The notes beneath the pieces are model-generated. The model saw only the letters and a list, made by a program, of their open reading frames with translations, was not told the origin of the DNA and made no database searches. Below are positions 35,813-44,844 of a stretch of DNA of 64,000 nt, piece after piece. Both the position numbers and the translations under genes were made by a program. This DNA comes from SMYC01 sp963578475 (GTDB taxonomy: Bacteria > Acidobacteriota > Vicinamibacteria > Marinacidobacterales > SMYC01). Within the stretch, counting starts at the first letter, position 1, and the number at the start of each line of letters is the position of its first letter. The DNA is taken from positions 1 through 64,000 of the forward strand of contig CAUZCL010000018.1 of the NCBI GenBank assembly GCA_963578475.1, in the 5' to 3' direction.

Positions 35813-36182
35813 CTCGGCTCCTTTCTCTTGCGGCTTGATGTTGTTTTTGCCAACGTCATCAAACTACGGGGTTGGGAGCCGTTTCAATTTCCAACTCAGA
35901 ATGGCACACTCTCAACAGCGGCCGCGACATCCCCACATTGGGGACGCATCCGTTTGTTGTTATCTTCCTTTTTTCATGTTACAAGGAGACAAATTGGTCT
36001 GTTTATTTAACAAATAAGGGCAGGGAGGGTGTTGACCTATGGGAGAAGGATGAAGCTCTAGCCTCGAGGAGGGAAGAGTTCCGGAAACGGCTACCTCCGA
36101 CCGGCAAGCCGAAGCACCAGGCCAGGGTGGTTCGGCTAACGATGACAATGTTAGTTCTAATACAAAAGATAGGAGTTCACAA
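35813..36182. other. AT-richer leader region upstream of the small membrane gene
   Basis: Base composition changes here from GC-rich to distinctly richer in A and T. The plus-strand frame ending at 36186 (LWEKDEALASRREEFRKRLP near its end) has protein-like charge but no family I know. Otherwise nothing is recognised; the right part should contain the promoter for the gene at 36183. Confidence 0.35.
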
Positions 36183-36485
36183 ATGAATTTTGGAAAGATT
36201 GCGCTTATTTTGGGTTTGGTCGTAGCAGTCGTTGCCCCTTTTGCCGGAATCCCGTATCTAGCTGTGGCACTGGCTGTACTAGGTCTAGTCGTAGGTATTA
36301 CCGATGACTCAGATCAAGTCACAGTGTTAGTCACTGCTTTAGCATTGGCGGCTGTTCATGGAGCGCTGAATGAGGTTCCTGCGGTGGGTACCCATATCAC
36401 CGGCATTCTTGGTGGCGTTTCTTCTCTGATCAACGCCGCTGCCCTCGCAGTGATTGCCAAAGGCATCGTAGCGCGCGTGTCGTAG
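36183..36485 (+). CDS. Small three-helix membrane protein, AT-richer than its surroundings
   Basis: ATG 36183 has AGGAG ten bases upstream. The 100-residue product is almost entirely hydrophobic: NFGKIALILGLVVAVVAPFA, a second helix LAVALAVLGLVVGI, an acidic turn TDDSDQ, VTVLVTALALAAVHGAL and a C-terminal ILGGVSSLINAAALAVIAKG ending KGIVARVS. I do not recognise a named family. Codon use (TTT, ATT, TTG, CTA, GTA) differs from the GC-rich neighbours, and IS256-type fragments lie on both sides, so it was probably acquired. Confidence 0.65.
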   Translation: MNFGKIALILGLVVAVVAPFAGIPYLAVALAVLGLVVGITDDSDQVTVLVTALALAAVHGALNEVPAVGTHITGILGGVSSLINAAALAVIAKGIVARVS

Positions 36486-36619
36486 CGCACGTATGGTAAG
36501 CACCTTCATCTTAGGGCAGAGAGTAATTAAACTTCTCCAAGACCCGCTGGTGAGGGTGATACTAATTCCTGAATAATCTGTTTGATTGAGTCACCTGTAA
36601 ATACTCTTAGGCAGCAAAC

Positions 36620-36830
36620 TCATCGCTGTTCAAGGGGTTTCGGTTTGCTTCTGAGCGCGTGAGCGCCCATATGGCGATGGCCTTTGATTCGCCGAAACTT
36701 CTTCTCCGCGGTCGCGGTGGCGAAGCGGAGAGCGGTCCATCGGCGAATCAAGGCATCGTTCGCTATCGTACGGATGGGCCGACGAATCTCGGCATCAATC
36801 CGTGGGCGGCGGAGTTTGGCTTGGATAGCG
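36620..36830 (-). pseudogene. IS256-family transposase, 3' end fragment
   Basis: The minus-strand frame ending at 36620 reads IANDALIRRWTALRFATATA and EKKFRRIKGHRHMGAHALRS, the C-terminal 'R-x-V-A-x-x-x-x-x-A-E-x-x-F-R-R-I-x-G-x-R' tail of mutator transposases. Frame continuity upstream is lost. It could be the end of a second copy of the element at 35171-35812, since the order of the two parts along the strand is reversed (3' end first). Confidence 0.52.
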
Positions 36831-37592
36831 CCTGATTGAGCTCCGAGTCCAGTTTCGTCGGAATCGATTCCGATTCCACCGCGCGAGAGTGTCGGCGTTG
36901 ACGATGGCCAAGTGGCTCTCCCACGCCGGCCCCGAGCTTCGGCGCGCAACCTAGGCAACCTAGAAGGCTCGGTCAGTGTCTCCGAGGAGCGGGACCAATC
37001 CGAAATCTTTGCCCTTCGAGGTGCGCTTCGACACGGAGCGCACGACGGGCACGCTTCAACCACCTTCCTGAGCATCCTGCTCATGAATATCCAATCGTTC
37101 TCGATGATCGGCGCCGCCTATTTCAATCCAAAGCCCTCCGGCTATTTCGCAAACGTCGACCGCTGGATATGGGCGCCGGCATCGTCTTGATGATCCACCA
37201 AAGCCGATCGAGCGGGCGCTCAGTGCGGAGCTATCGCCACACTCGAGTTGGACGGTCGTATTTGTTAAACGTGGCGTTTCCTCTGCAAAGCAGGAGTGCT
37301 TCGTGGCGCGTGAGGAAGTTCCCGGAGCAAGAAGCCAGGGGTTCACATCGACGCAGCCCTGGAAAAGGCTGGGTGGGCGGTTCAGGACGCCAACAAGGCC
37401 AATTCTCTTCGCGCAGCGCGGCGTGGCGGTCTGTTGGCCGGGATTCTCGGTACGCCGTTTCGCGAAGAACCTGGCCAGGCATCCGATCCAGCTCGTTCGA
37501 GCCTACTCCGGATCCCGATTGAACCTCTGCTCAGGGGCCGATACAATCCCCTACAGGTCTCGATCTCTCGCTCATTAGCTTCATCCGATCAA
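36831..37592. other. Degenerate region, no intact gene
   Basis: About 760 bases with only short, frame-switching ORFs on both strands. Base composition is like the GC-rich host. Probably decayed mobile-element or host gene remains; I cannot name any. Confidence 0.4.
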
Positions 37593-37685
37593 GCGCTTCC
37601 CGAGGGCGTCGCGGTGGACGCCATGGGCAACGTATACGCGGGAGAAGTGGCGGGACGGAACCTGAACAAATTCGTCAAGAAATAA
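37593..37685 (+). pseudogene. 3' end of an NHL/six-bladed propeller protein
   Basis: The last 30 codons of the frame ending at 37685 read ALPEGVAVDAMGNVYAGEVA followed by GRNLNKFVKK, one NHL blade (P-x-G-V-A-V-D-x-x-G-N-V-Y) and the usual K-F-V-K-K end. The rest of the propeller is gone. Confidence 0.55.
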
Positions 37686-37731
37686 CGTACCTGGGCACGC
37701 ATCTCTGTTTCCAGCGGAAGGAAGGTCGAAA

Positions 37732-38906
37732 ATGAAACCGGCTCGCCTTTTTTCTCTCCTGGGCCTCGCGGCCCTCTTGTCCTCATCGGCTGATACCTGG
37801 GCGCAGTCGGAGGTCTATTATCCGCCCCCGGGAGAGTGGGAGCACAAGAAGCCCGAGGAGGTCGGGATGGACTCCCGCCTGCTGGCGACGGCCATCGAGT
37901 ACGCGAAGTCGCAGGAAGCGAGCAAGCCCATGGATTTCTCCGATCAGGAGGAGATCTTTGGCAAGTTACTGGGTCCCATCCCGACGCTGCGCGCGCACAC
38001 CAATGGCCTCGTCATTCGCCGTGGCTACATCGTCGCCAAGTTTGGCGACACGACCAAGGTCGCCCGACCTACAGCGCCGCTAAGAGCTACCTGTCGACGA
38101 TCGCCGGACTCACCGTGGATCGCGGCCTCATCGCCGACGTCCACGATCCGGTAGCGGACTACGTGGACGACGGCGGCTACGCGTCGCCCCACAATGCGAT
38201 GGTCACCTGGTATCACCACCTCCAGCAGACGAGCGAATGGCAAGGCATCATGTGGGACAGGAAGGACGACTTCGTCGGGCACGAGGCGTTCGGCCAAGCC
38301 AAGCGCCCGCCCCGCAAGTTGCAAGCGCCCGGGACGTACTATGAGTACAACGACATCCGTATCAATCGGCTGGCGCTCTCGTTGTTGCGCCTGTGGCGAA
38401 AGCCGCTTCCAGAGGTCCTCAAAGACGAGGTCATGGATCCTATAGGTGCGTCCGACAGCTGGCGGTATCTCGGCTACGACAACGCCGACGGCGCGATCGA
38501 CGGTCAGGTGATGCGCTCGGTCACGGGAGGGACACGGTGGGGCGCGGGCATCTGGATCAACTCGTATGACCATGCTCGCTTCGGATATCTGTTTCTCCGC
38601 AACGGCAAGTGGAAGGATCGGCAGATCATCTCGGAGAAGTGGATTCGGATGGCCACCACTAGAGGGACCGTCGGGCGGGACTACGGGTATCTGTGGTGGT
38701 TGAACACCGAGGGTGACACGTGGCCTGAGGCACCCAAGACCGCCTTCCGCGCCAGCGGCAATGGCTCGAACACGGTGTGGATCGACCCCGAGCACGACCT
38801 GATCGTGGTCTGGCGGTGGCATCAGGGTCGAGCCTCGAACGAGTTCTATAAGCGCATCCTTCAATCCATCAAGACCCGCGCCACATCCGAAGTGGGTCTG
38901 GACTGA
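37732..38906 (+). pseudogene. Serine hydrolase of the beta-lactamase/PBP family, one frameshift
   Basis: ATG 37732 with GGAAGGAAGG upstream; signal peptide (LFSLLGLAALLSSSADTWAQ). The first frame covers VGMDSRLLATAIEYAKSQEA and TNGLVIRRGYIVAKFGDTTK; one lost base near 38065 then shifts to PTYSAAKSYLSTIAGLTVDR, which has the S-x-x-K nucleophile, APGTYYEYNDIRINRLALSL (Y-x-N) and GYLWWLNTEG, FRASGNGSNTVWIDPEHDLI to 38906. Corrected length is about 391 residues. The family includes esterases and D-aminopeptidases; function unknown. Confidence 0.82.
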
Positions 38907-38943
38907 CCGAGATCAGAACTGCGATGGCGCGGAGGTGCACAGC

Positions 38944-39323
38944 ATGGGAGGTCCAAAGAGTCGACGGAGATTCTTCAAGGCCCTCGCCGCAGGCGCGGCG
39001 GTATCCGCTTCGGGAGCCCTTCCCCACCCCTCCGGCGCGCAAGCGCAGCGACCGGAAGGTATCCGTAGCTTCGACCACGTCGCCGCTCCGATGCGACACA
39101 CGGAAGCGATGGTTGCGTTCTACCGCGCCCTCGGCTTACAGGTGAAGGAAGGTTCCCAGGTCTGCTCCGTCCATTTCGGGGACCAGAAGAGCAATTTTCA
39201 CCGTCCCGCGCTGTGGCAGCGCGAGACGTTCACGCTGCGTGCTCCCGCGGCACGGCCACCGGCACGAGCCTCTACGTGCGGGAACCGGACGGCAACCTCC
39301 TGGAGTGCATGATCTATTCCTGA
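38944..39323 (+). pseudogene. Glyoxalase/VOC-domain protein with Tat-type signal, internal deletion
   Basis: ATG 38944 has GGAGG eight bases before it. SRRRFFKALAAGAAVSASGA is a Tat-like twin-arginine signal. The VOC half-domain follows: SFDHVAAPMRHTEAMVAFYR, CSVHFGDQKSNFHRPALWQR. Then the sequence jumps, in another frame, to RGTATGTSLYVREPDGNLLE and CMIYS at 39323, the metal-binding Glu end of the domain. Between them some 100 or more bases expected for the second beta-alpha-beta unit are missing. Deletion and frameshift make it non-functional as it stands. Confidence 0.68.
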
Positions 39324-39335
39324 GGATCGAAAAAA

Positions 39336-39479
39336 TTAAGGTGGTCGGACCCGCGCGGGAGGTGAGGGAGGGCACTTCCGTGTGGTCGGGAGAGTGGTTC
39401 GTAGGTGGTCTGCCCATTTCTGGAGAGCACTGCGCATCTCGTCGAGGAAGCCGTGGCGCTGGTAGATGTGCGTCGCATC
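39336..39479 (-). pseudogene. C-terminal end of a tyrosine recombinase (integrase)
   Basis: The minus-strand frame reads DATHIYQRHGFLDEMRSALQ followed by KWADHL. This looks like the last helix of phage-type tyrosine integrases, where the catalytic Tyr lies in 'x-x-Y-x-R-H/Y-x-Y/F-x-x-E-x-R-x-A-L-x-x-W'. No other integrase blocks are seen upstream; 39480-39832 contains no recognisable gene on either strand. Confidence 0.45.
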
Positions 39480-39832
39480 CGAACCCGGAGGCTTGTTTGC
39501 AGCTGCACGAACTCCCGGTGCTCGCTTACCGCGTCGTTCGATATGGTGGTGGGCTTGTTCATGGCGCAATCCTCCTCCTCGCCTTTCCAGGCGGGTTTGG
39601 TTCTTGCTAACCGGAGGTTACGCCATTTCTATTTCCACGAGAAGCGGGACGGATCCGGAATGAGAGCCACGTCTCAGTGCATGTTCGGTAAGTAGTCCGA
39701 AGAAGCGTTCTACCATATTCATCCACGAGGCATGCGTGGGGAGTGAAGTGAAGATAAAAACGGGGGCGTTTGTCCGTGAACTCCGTGACTCTGCGCTGAA
39801 TTCGTTTGTCCGCAGCGTTCTTCCGCGAAAGG

Positions 39833-40816
39833 TCAGGGCGCTCGCGCTGTCGTGTCGATCTCAGGATACAACCACGAGTGCTGCAGCCCCGGGTGCCGTG
39901 CGCCGTATCGGGCGGGAATATCCTGCGTCCAGTTGCTCGGAATGGTCAGACAGAATAGGAGAATGCTGGTCAGCGCCAACTTCTGAGTCGCAAGCGGTGA
40001 CTGTTCGCGAGGCGCGGCCTGCCGCCCGGCCGCAGCCCCCCCCCCGCCCGCCAGGCGTCCCAGCCGCCGCAGGCGCGACCGGATCAAGAAAACGATCCCG
40101 AGCAGAGTCATGATGATGTTCAGGGTTTGCCCGGTGCCGAGAGCGAGTCGATGGGTCGGGTAGTCACGGAAGAGATCGATGAAGATCCGCAGGTAGGCGT
40201 ACCAGAACACAAATCGAGCCGCGGTAGCCCCGGGAGTCGGATTGGTCTTCCGAACCCTGAGGAGAAAGAGCATCAACAGGAGGTTCTTCGCGCCGTCGTA
40301 GAGAACGACCGGATGGCGAAACCCCTCGGCATCAGGGAACTTCACAGCCCACCACACGTCGGTCACGCTGCCGACGATCAGTCCATCGATGAAGTTACCA
40401 ATCCGGCCCATCCCCATCAGAAAGGCCCCCGGGATGACGAGCTCGTCGGCGAGGGCGAGGAACGACTTCTTGTAGGCAAGCGCGAACGCGACTACAGCGG
40501 CGGCCGCACCCAGCATCAGTCCGTGGGTAGCCATGCCGCCGAGCCAATAGGCTGATATCAACCTGGGATTCTGTCGGTAGAATGGCCACTCGTCGAACGT
40601 CACCTCGATGAGGCGACCGCCAATGAGCACGCCGATCACCATGAAGAGACTGAGCGTGTAGACCTCGCGCAGTGTCAGCCCGAGGCCGCGATGACGCCGG
40701 AGAAAAAGATGGATTTGGAGGAACCCGAGGGCGAAGCCAAGCCCGTACCACCAGAGGTACACACCACCAAGATCGACGAGCACCGGATCTATCCTGTGGA
40801 CGAAAGGACCGAGCAT
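39833..40816 (-). CDS. lgt: Prolipoprotein diacylglyceryl transferase, long C-terminus
   Basis: Transfers diacylglycerol from phosphatidylglycerol to the lipobox cysteine of prolipoproteins in the inner membrane. Several membrane helices, WWYGLGFALGF, GGRLIEVTFDEW, THGLMLGAAAAV, the signature MGMGRIGNFIDGLIVG, and FRDYPTHRLALGTGQTLNI with the final catalytic-side block are all present. I prefer ATG 40816 to GTG 40825. After the last standard helix (IIMTLLGIVFLIRSRLRRL) there is an extra about 70-residue tail with a Gly/Ala-rich linker and a further hydrophobic stretch (KLALTSILLFCLTIPS), not found in standard Lgt; the frame may have run into non-native sequence after about 40050. Substrates in this window include TesA and the 48.9 kb lipoprotein. 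Confidence 0.88.
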   Translation of the reverse strand: MLGPFVHRIDPVLVDLGGVYLWWYGLGFALGFLQIHLFLRRHRGLGLTLREVYTLSLFMVIGVLIGGRLIEVTFDEWPFYRQNPRLISAYWLGGMATHGLMLGAAAAVVAFALAYKKSFLALADELVIPGAFLMGMGRIGNFIDGLIVGSVTDVWWAVKFPDAEGFRHPVVLYDGAKNLLLMLFLLRVRKTNPTPGATAARFVFWYAYLRIFIDLFRDYPTHRLALGTGQTLNIIMTLLGIVFLIRSRLRRLGRLAGGGGAAAGRQAAPREQSPLATQKLALTSILLFCLTIPSNWTQDIPARYGARHPGLQHSWLYPEIDTTARAP

Positions 40817-40972
40817 CGCGAGCACTCATCCTGCGGCAATGGTGCCGAAGGTGTCAAGTGGGGATCATCTTGTGGGGTAGGCATTCCACCCGGTAATCTG
40901 CTTACAAATCTCGTACCGCTGACCGCTGATGACTACGGTACGCGTCAATTTCTTTACCCACCCTCGACTCTC

Positions 40973-41090
40973 GCCCATGGAATTTCAGCAGGACGGAGCT
41001 GGCGGGCGGAAATTGCTGATGCGATCGAACGTGCGGAGCGAATTCTTTTCTACGTCTCTGACGCTTCCCTATCATCGACACAATGGGGCA
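40973..41090 (+). pseudogene. Possible TIR-domain fragment
   Basis: In the frame from 40691, residues 101-130 read GRSWRAEIADAIERAERILF followed by YVSDASLSS, which resembles the 'W-x-x-x-I-x-x-A-I-x-x-A-x-x-x-x-x-x-I-S-x-x-S-L-x-S' stretch of TIR domains. Nothing else of the domain is visible. Weak, by pattern only. Confidence 0.3.
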
Positions 41091-41460
41091 ACCTTTGCAG
41101 AAGTCGGCACATGGTCTTATCTTAGGACCGTCTCATGACAGCAATCCGATCCGCGATGCTCGTAACGTTGAACTTCGCGCTCGTCGCGACGGCGCCTTCG
41201 TTCGACGCCCGCTCGGTTTCCTCCTCCGACGACAGGCTCCAGAGCCGCTTGGCGTTTCGATCGGCGCTCAGCGCGTTGTCGACTACCCGGGCGACTGGCC
41301 GCAGCTCTTCCGCCCTTCTCGTGTAAGTGTCGGGGACTCTGCCCATCTTGTGGCGCGAAGCGAGCGGCGATTTTCTCCGAGTTGCTCCAACACAAGATTC
41401 TCGCGGATGTGCCTCACGCTCAATGGGTGTTCTCGATACCAAATGTTGAGACCCTACTGT

Positions 41461-41580
41461 CTACACCATCGAGAGCTTCTAGGTGCTCTCGCAAGACTCG
41501 CCTACGAAACCGCCCGTGAGATGATGGACGCCGCTGTCAATGAGCCCGACGCACGCCCTGGTATGGTCGTCTTAGCTTAG
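41461..41580 (+). pseudogene. IS91-family transposase fragment
   Basis: The end of the frame terminating at 41580 reads LHHRELLGALARLAYETARE and MMDAAVNEPDARPGMVVLA. This is the segment of IS91-type transposases preceding the Q-x-x-G-x-x-x-x-x-H-x-H metal site ('ARPGMVVV-x-x-T-x-G'). The frame stops right at the point where the catalytic histidines should follow, so the element is cut. 41581-41818 holds nothing recognisable. Confidence 0.55.
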
Positions 41581-41818
41581 GGCCTCTGAAAGTCCGAATT
41601 CTGCGGACGGGCTACATCGCTCGGATCCTCCCCTGACTAGGCGAGGGGCAGATAGGAAGTTCAAGCTACGTTTCCGCTGACCGATAAGTAGGCATTCTGT
41701 CCACTAGAGACCGGTGAAGGGATAAGGCCCCGATACGGGGCAGATAAGGCGTCCTTATTGTTGGTCATAAACGCCCCAGCGGTAACTGACGGCGGAATGC
41801 GAACTGGGATACGCTGCC

Positions 41819-42439
41819 TTCGTCAATGTTCAGGAAGGCCTCATCACGATTATCGATACCGAAGACAGCCTGCGCGAACTCTATCCGCCGCAATCCAAAA
41901 TCGTGCGCCTCAAAACGCTGCCGGCGATTGATGAGCATCTCGCCCGATTCATTTCCCTGTCGCCGTTTTTGGTGATTCTAACCACCCCAACCGCGGTACG
42001 GATGTCAGCCCTCGTGGCGATACCCCGGGCTTTGTTGAGATAGTCGACGCAAATACCCTGATGATTCCCGACCGGCCCGGCAACAATCGCCTCGATACCC
42101 TGTCAAATATTATGTTGGCTTGGTGTTCTTTATACCGGGCGTCGAGGAAACCGCGCGCGTTAACGGGAATGCGCGGATCGTCACAGACACGGAGAAGCTG
42201 CAAGAATTCGAGGTAAAGGGAACGGTGCTTTGCGCCGCGATCCTGATTGACGTGGCCGAGACGTCTCTGCACTGCGGAAGGCGCTGAAGCGTTCAAAGCT
42301 GTGGGGCAAGGAATACAGGATTGAACGCAGCGAACTGCCGACGCTGGGCAAGATTGTCTCGGACCAGATAAACGGTGAAATCAGTGTCGGGGACGCTGAA
42401 GCAGAAGTGAAAGCCAGTTATCTAGATGGGATGTGGTAA
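41819..42439 (+). pseudogene. Pyridoxamine 5'-phosphate oxidase-like flavoprotein, multiple frameshifts
   Basis: Reading across frames the strand gives LRELYPPQSKIVRLKTLPAI, ARFISLSPFLVILTT, then DVSPRGDTPGFVEIVDANTL, MIPDRPGNNRLDTLSNIM, VGLVFFIPGVEETARVNGNA, RIVTDTEKLQEF, and finally KALKRSKLWGKEYRIERSEL with LGKIVSDQI, ending DGMW at 42439. This is the complete order of the PNPOx-like family often annotated as MSMEG_1061-type. At least three frame changes occur. Base composition is nearer 50 percent GC than the neighbours, which suggests foreign origin. FMN-dependent reductase activity would be expected of an intact version. Confidence 0.65.
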
Positions 42440-42546
42440 GCCCCCTGATGGAAAAAACACTGTCTACCCAAGTCTAGATATATTCGACCGAAAATTCACT
42501 GCGCATCAGAGTAGACTTGATTAAACCGTGCTGCAATTCTCTACGT

Positions 42547-42790
42547 CTAATCGCAGTACGGACCAACGAGCCTCCTGACACCCAACCCCACAAGCCCCAA
42601 CCCAAGCAGCAGGGCCGGCGAGGGTTCGGGGACCAGGGTCCAGCCTACGGCTACGGGGTCGAAGAAAGTAACCCCGTCGTCCGCCCACGCAGAGATGAAG
42701 TCGGTCGATGAGTCGTAGTACGGCGAGCCCGTAGTTTCCCCGACCTCCGAGTTCACGATTTGGTCGATCGTTACTCCGTCGACTCCGACA
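42547..42790 (-). pseudogene. 3' fragment of a PEP-CTERM sorting-signal protein
   Basis: The minus-strand frame ends TLVPEPSPALLLGLGLVGLG followed by VRR: the Val-Pro-Glu-Pro motif, a hydrophobic helix and basic residues of a PEP-CTERM signal that directs exosortase-dependent anchoring. The preceding residues (DGVTFFDPVAVGW) are typical of the exported domain's end. Upstream of about 42790 the sequence is antisense to a ggt fragment, so the gene is truncated. No exosortase gene is visible. Confidence 0.6.
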
Positions 42791-42804
42791 AGGCCTCTCC
42801 CGTC

Positions 42805-43323
42805 ATGCGACCCCGGGATCTCGAAAGCGAGCCAGATGGCGCGACGACCCATCTCACCGTCGTCGACCGGGGCGGCAACATGGTGGCCCTGACCCAGACT
42901 TTGGGAGCGGGGTACGGATCCAAGGTCATCGTCGGCGATACAGGACTCATTTTCAGCAACCAGATGCGGCACATGCACCTCGATCCCCAAAGCCCGTCAC
43001 AAATCCGGGCCGGCATCTGGCAGCGTCTCGCTCAGGTCATCGTGAATGTGCTCGACTTCGATATGAGCATTCAAGAAGCGACCGACGCTCCGAGGTTCGT
43101 CTACGGCGGACCCCAAGAGACGGGCGACGCCATCGCGCCCGTCTGGCACGTCGAACAAGGTATCGCGGCCAAAGCCATCGACGCGCTCACCGAAATGGGA
43201 CACCGCATCGAGGTCGTGCCGCGCGAAGGCGGCGCCGTCAACGGCATCACCCGCGACCCCGAAACGGGCGTGCTGGTGGGGGGCGCCGACCCGCGCAGGC
43301 GTAGCTACGCCATGGGCTATTGA
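42805..43323 (+). pseudogene. Second gamma-glutamyltransferase copy, 5'-truncated with internal deletion
   Basis: The peptide starts within GGT just before the catalytic threonine (GATTHLTVVDRGGNMVALTQ), continues GYGSKVIVGDTGLIFSNQM, then joins SPSQIR directly to AGIWQRLAQVIVNVLDFDMS, lacking about 30 residues that contain the S-x-G-G-D-type substrate loop. It ends GVLVGGADPRRRSYAMGY, a normal GGT end. It is more divergent from the intact ggt at 28.7 kb than a recent duplicate would be. Non-functional as it stands. Confidence 0.75.
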
Positions 43324-43429
43324 GCAAGTATGACGTCAACGATAGGAGCAGGGATAGCTCGAAGTGCGCCATCGCGAAGCCAGAATCGCGCCGTACCGCT
43401 TCCTCGTAGAGCCCGTAGGGTCAAGATAT

Positions 43430-43640
43430 TCATGCGGCTTCCCGATGGTAGAAACGGAGCAACCCGCCAAGCCGTTCACGGCACTGAATGGCGCTCTCTA
43501 AACCGTTAGTCTGAGCGATCGCGGGCTCGGGAAACAATAAGAGATTGTCCTTGCCTTGATGATTCCTCTCGTGGTGATGATGGGCGACGTACTCCTTCAG
43601 CGCGTGACGCAGCGAGTTCTCCCCGATTTGGTTGGATCGT
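43430..43640 (-). pseudogene. IS481-type integrase-core transposase, C-terminal fragment
   Basis: An uninterrupted minus-strand frame not starting with ATG: ENSLRHALKEYVAHHHHERN, HQGKDNLLLFPE, then CRERLGGLLRFYHREAA and TGA. This is the end of an IS481/IS3-type rve transposase, with the last catalytic glutamate in G-E-x-x-L and the Y-x-x-H-Y-x-x-E-R-N-H-Q-G motif. The first part of the same family is at 8478-8690 on the plus strand. Confidence 0.68.
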
Positions 43641-43777
43641 CAGTAATTTGGTGCCGAGGGGGAGTATTCGAGCCCAAGCCGAGACCTTAAGCCGATTTAC
43701 AGGACTTACGCGCCCCCTAAGTGTCCCCTATTCTCATTCTGGCCCGCCTTCTCATCCCTGTAACTCGTTGATTTAAT

Positions 43778-43853
43778 TGGTGGAGCTGACGGGGATCGAA
43801 CCCGTGGCCTCCTGAATGCCATTCAGGCGCGCTCCCAGCTGCGCCACAGCCCC
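43778..43853 (-). tRNA. tRNA-Ala (anticodon GGC)
   Basis: The minus strand folds as a complete 76-nt cloverleaf. The acceptor stem GGGGCTG pairs with CAGCTCC, with G3:U70, the identity element of alanine tRNA; A73 and an encoded CCA follow. The D-arm has GCGCAGCTGGGAGCGC, the anticodon stem CCTGA/TCAGG encloses ATGGCAT with anticodon GGC, and the T-arm is GGGTTCGATCCC. It lies between the IS481-type relic and the PilZ gene; tRNA genes are common integration sites, and this one is near several mobile-element scraps. Confidence 0.96.
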
Positions 43854-44170
43854 ACAAAAGGAATCTCTTATCCTAGGCCGAGCCGGTGACTCGAGTCAAC
43901 AAAACGAGGGGTTTGGCGAGAGGAGTGAATGGAAGCGAGGGCCTGATTAAAGGAGGGTAAAACCAAGGAGCGTTTTTAAGGAAGTATGCCGCCCGAAGGC
44001 GAGCGGTGGTCCAGTCTCATCAGTATTCTTATTGGGTATGGGGCCCTCGCCCCACTCAAACCATAGTAAGCATAGAACTCGCCATAACGCAAATCCCGAT
44101 CATCAACATGTGAAATAGAGAATTTATATGTCGGGGAAGCGCTTCGCATGACACGTTGACTCCGAAGGCT

Positions 44171-44541
44171 TTAGCTGGATAGATGAGTCCGGAGAGCGAT
44201 CCCGCTCCTGCGATCCATGAGCTCTTGCAGCGATGTTTCTTGCGGCTCCGTGAGCTCGACAAACCGTATGGCCACGCGATACTTGACCGCCGGCTGGCCG
44301 GCGTTGCCGCGATCGAATCCTTGCACGTAGCTGCGAACGACCTCTGCCTCGAAAGCCGCGGCGTCCGACGCCACGACCTTGAGGATGTAGCGGCGTTGGC
44401 GCTAAGTGTCGAGGGCATCTCTAGGAGCGCTCCAGAGAGCGAGACGTCCACGAGCGGAACGTCGATCTTGCCCTGCAGCTCGCCCGCGATGGGAACGCGA
44501 GGGTGCTCTCGCCGTTCATTTCCTTGCCATGCAACCGACAT
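44171..44541 (-). pseudogene. PilZ-domain protein, one frameshift
   Basis: The first frame from 44541 reads NERREHPRVPIAGELQGKID and LVDVSLSGALLEM: the R-R-x-x-x-R and D-x-S-x-x-G motifs for cyclic di-GMP binding, both canonical. Then a lost base near 44396 shifts to RYILKVVASDAAAFEAEVVR, YRVAIRFVEL and a C-terminal helix ending at 44171. Corrected length is about 123 residues, normal for a single PilZ domain. Better conserved motifs than the other PilZ gene at 16.2 kb. Confidence 0.75.
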
Positions 44542-44585
44542 GTGCAGCGCCCTTCCAGCGTGGAAGACGTTGCTTAGGTTTTAGT

Positions 44586-44844
44586 GTCTGTAAGGCCCAT
44601 GATACTCGCTAGATGCAGCGAGCGCAATTTCCAGCTTTCAGTATTCAGAATTCAGGATCATGGACTCCGCATCCAGTTGCGGGCTCGGGTTTAACTCACG
44701 GTGGGCTCCTAATTATTTTCCTCGACTGAGGATACCGGCTTTCGTGGTCGTCCTATGTCCTTAGGCACTCGCATCTGAGACAGGCCGACTTCTCAACGGA
44801 CTGCACAGAGCCCTGTCTCAAGGAGCTGAATGCTGAATGCTGTA
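44586..44844. repeat. Intergenic region with CTGAATG/CATTCAG heptamers
   Basis: No gene is seen. Two tandem CTGAATG units are at 44826-44839, next to the end of the VWA gene, and a degenerate TTCAGTATTCAGAATTCAGG stretch is at 44637-44656. Related heptamers occur at 52.7 and 54.1-54.2 kb. Confidence 0.6.
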
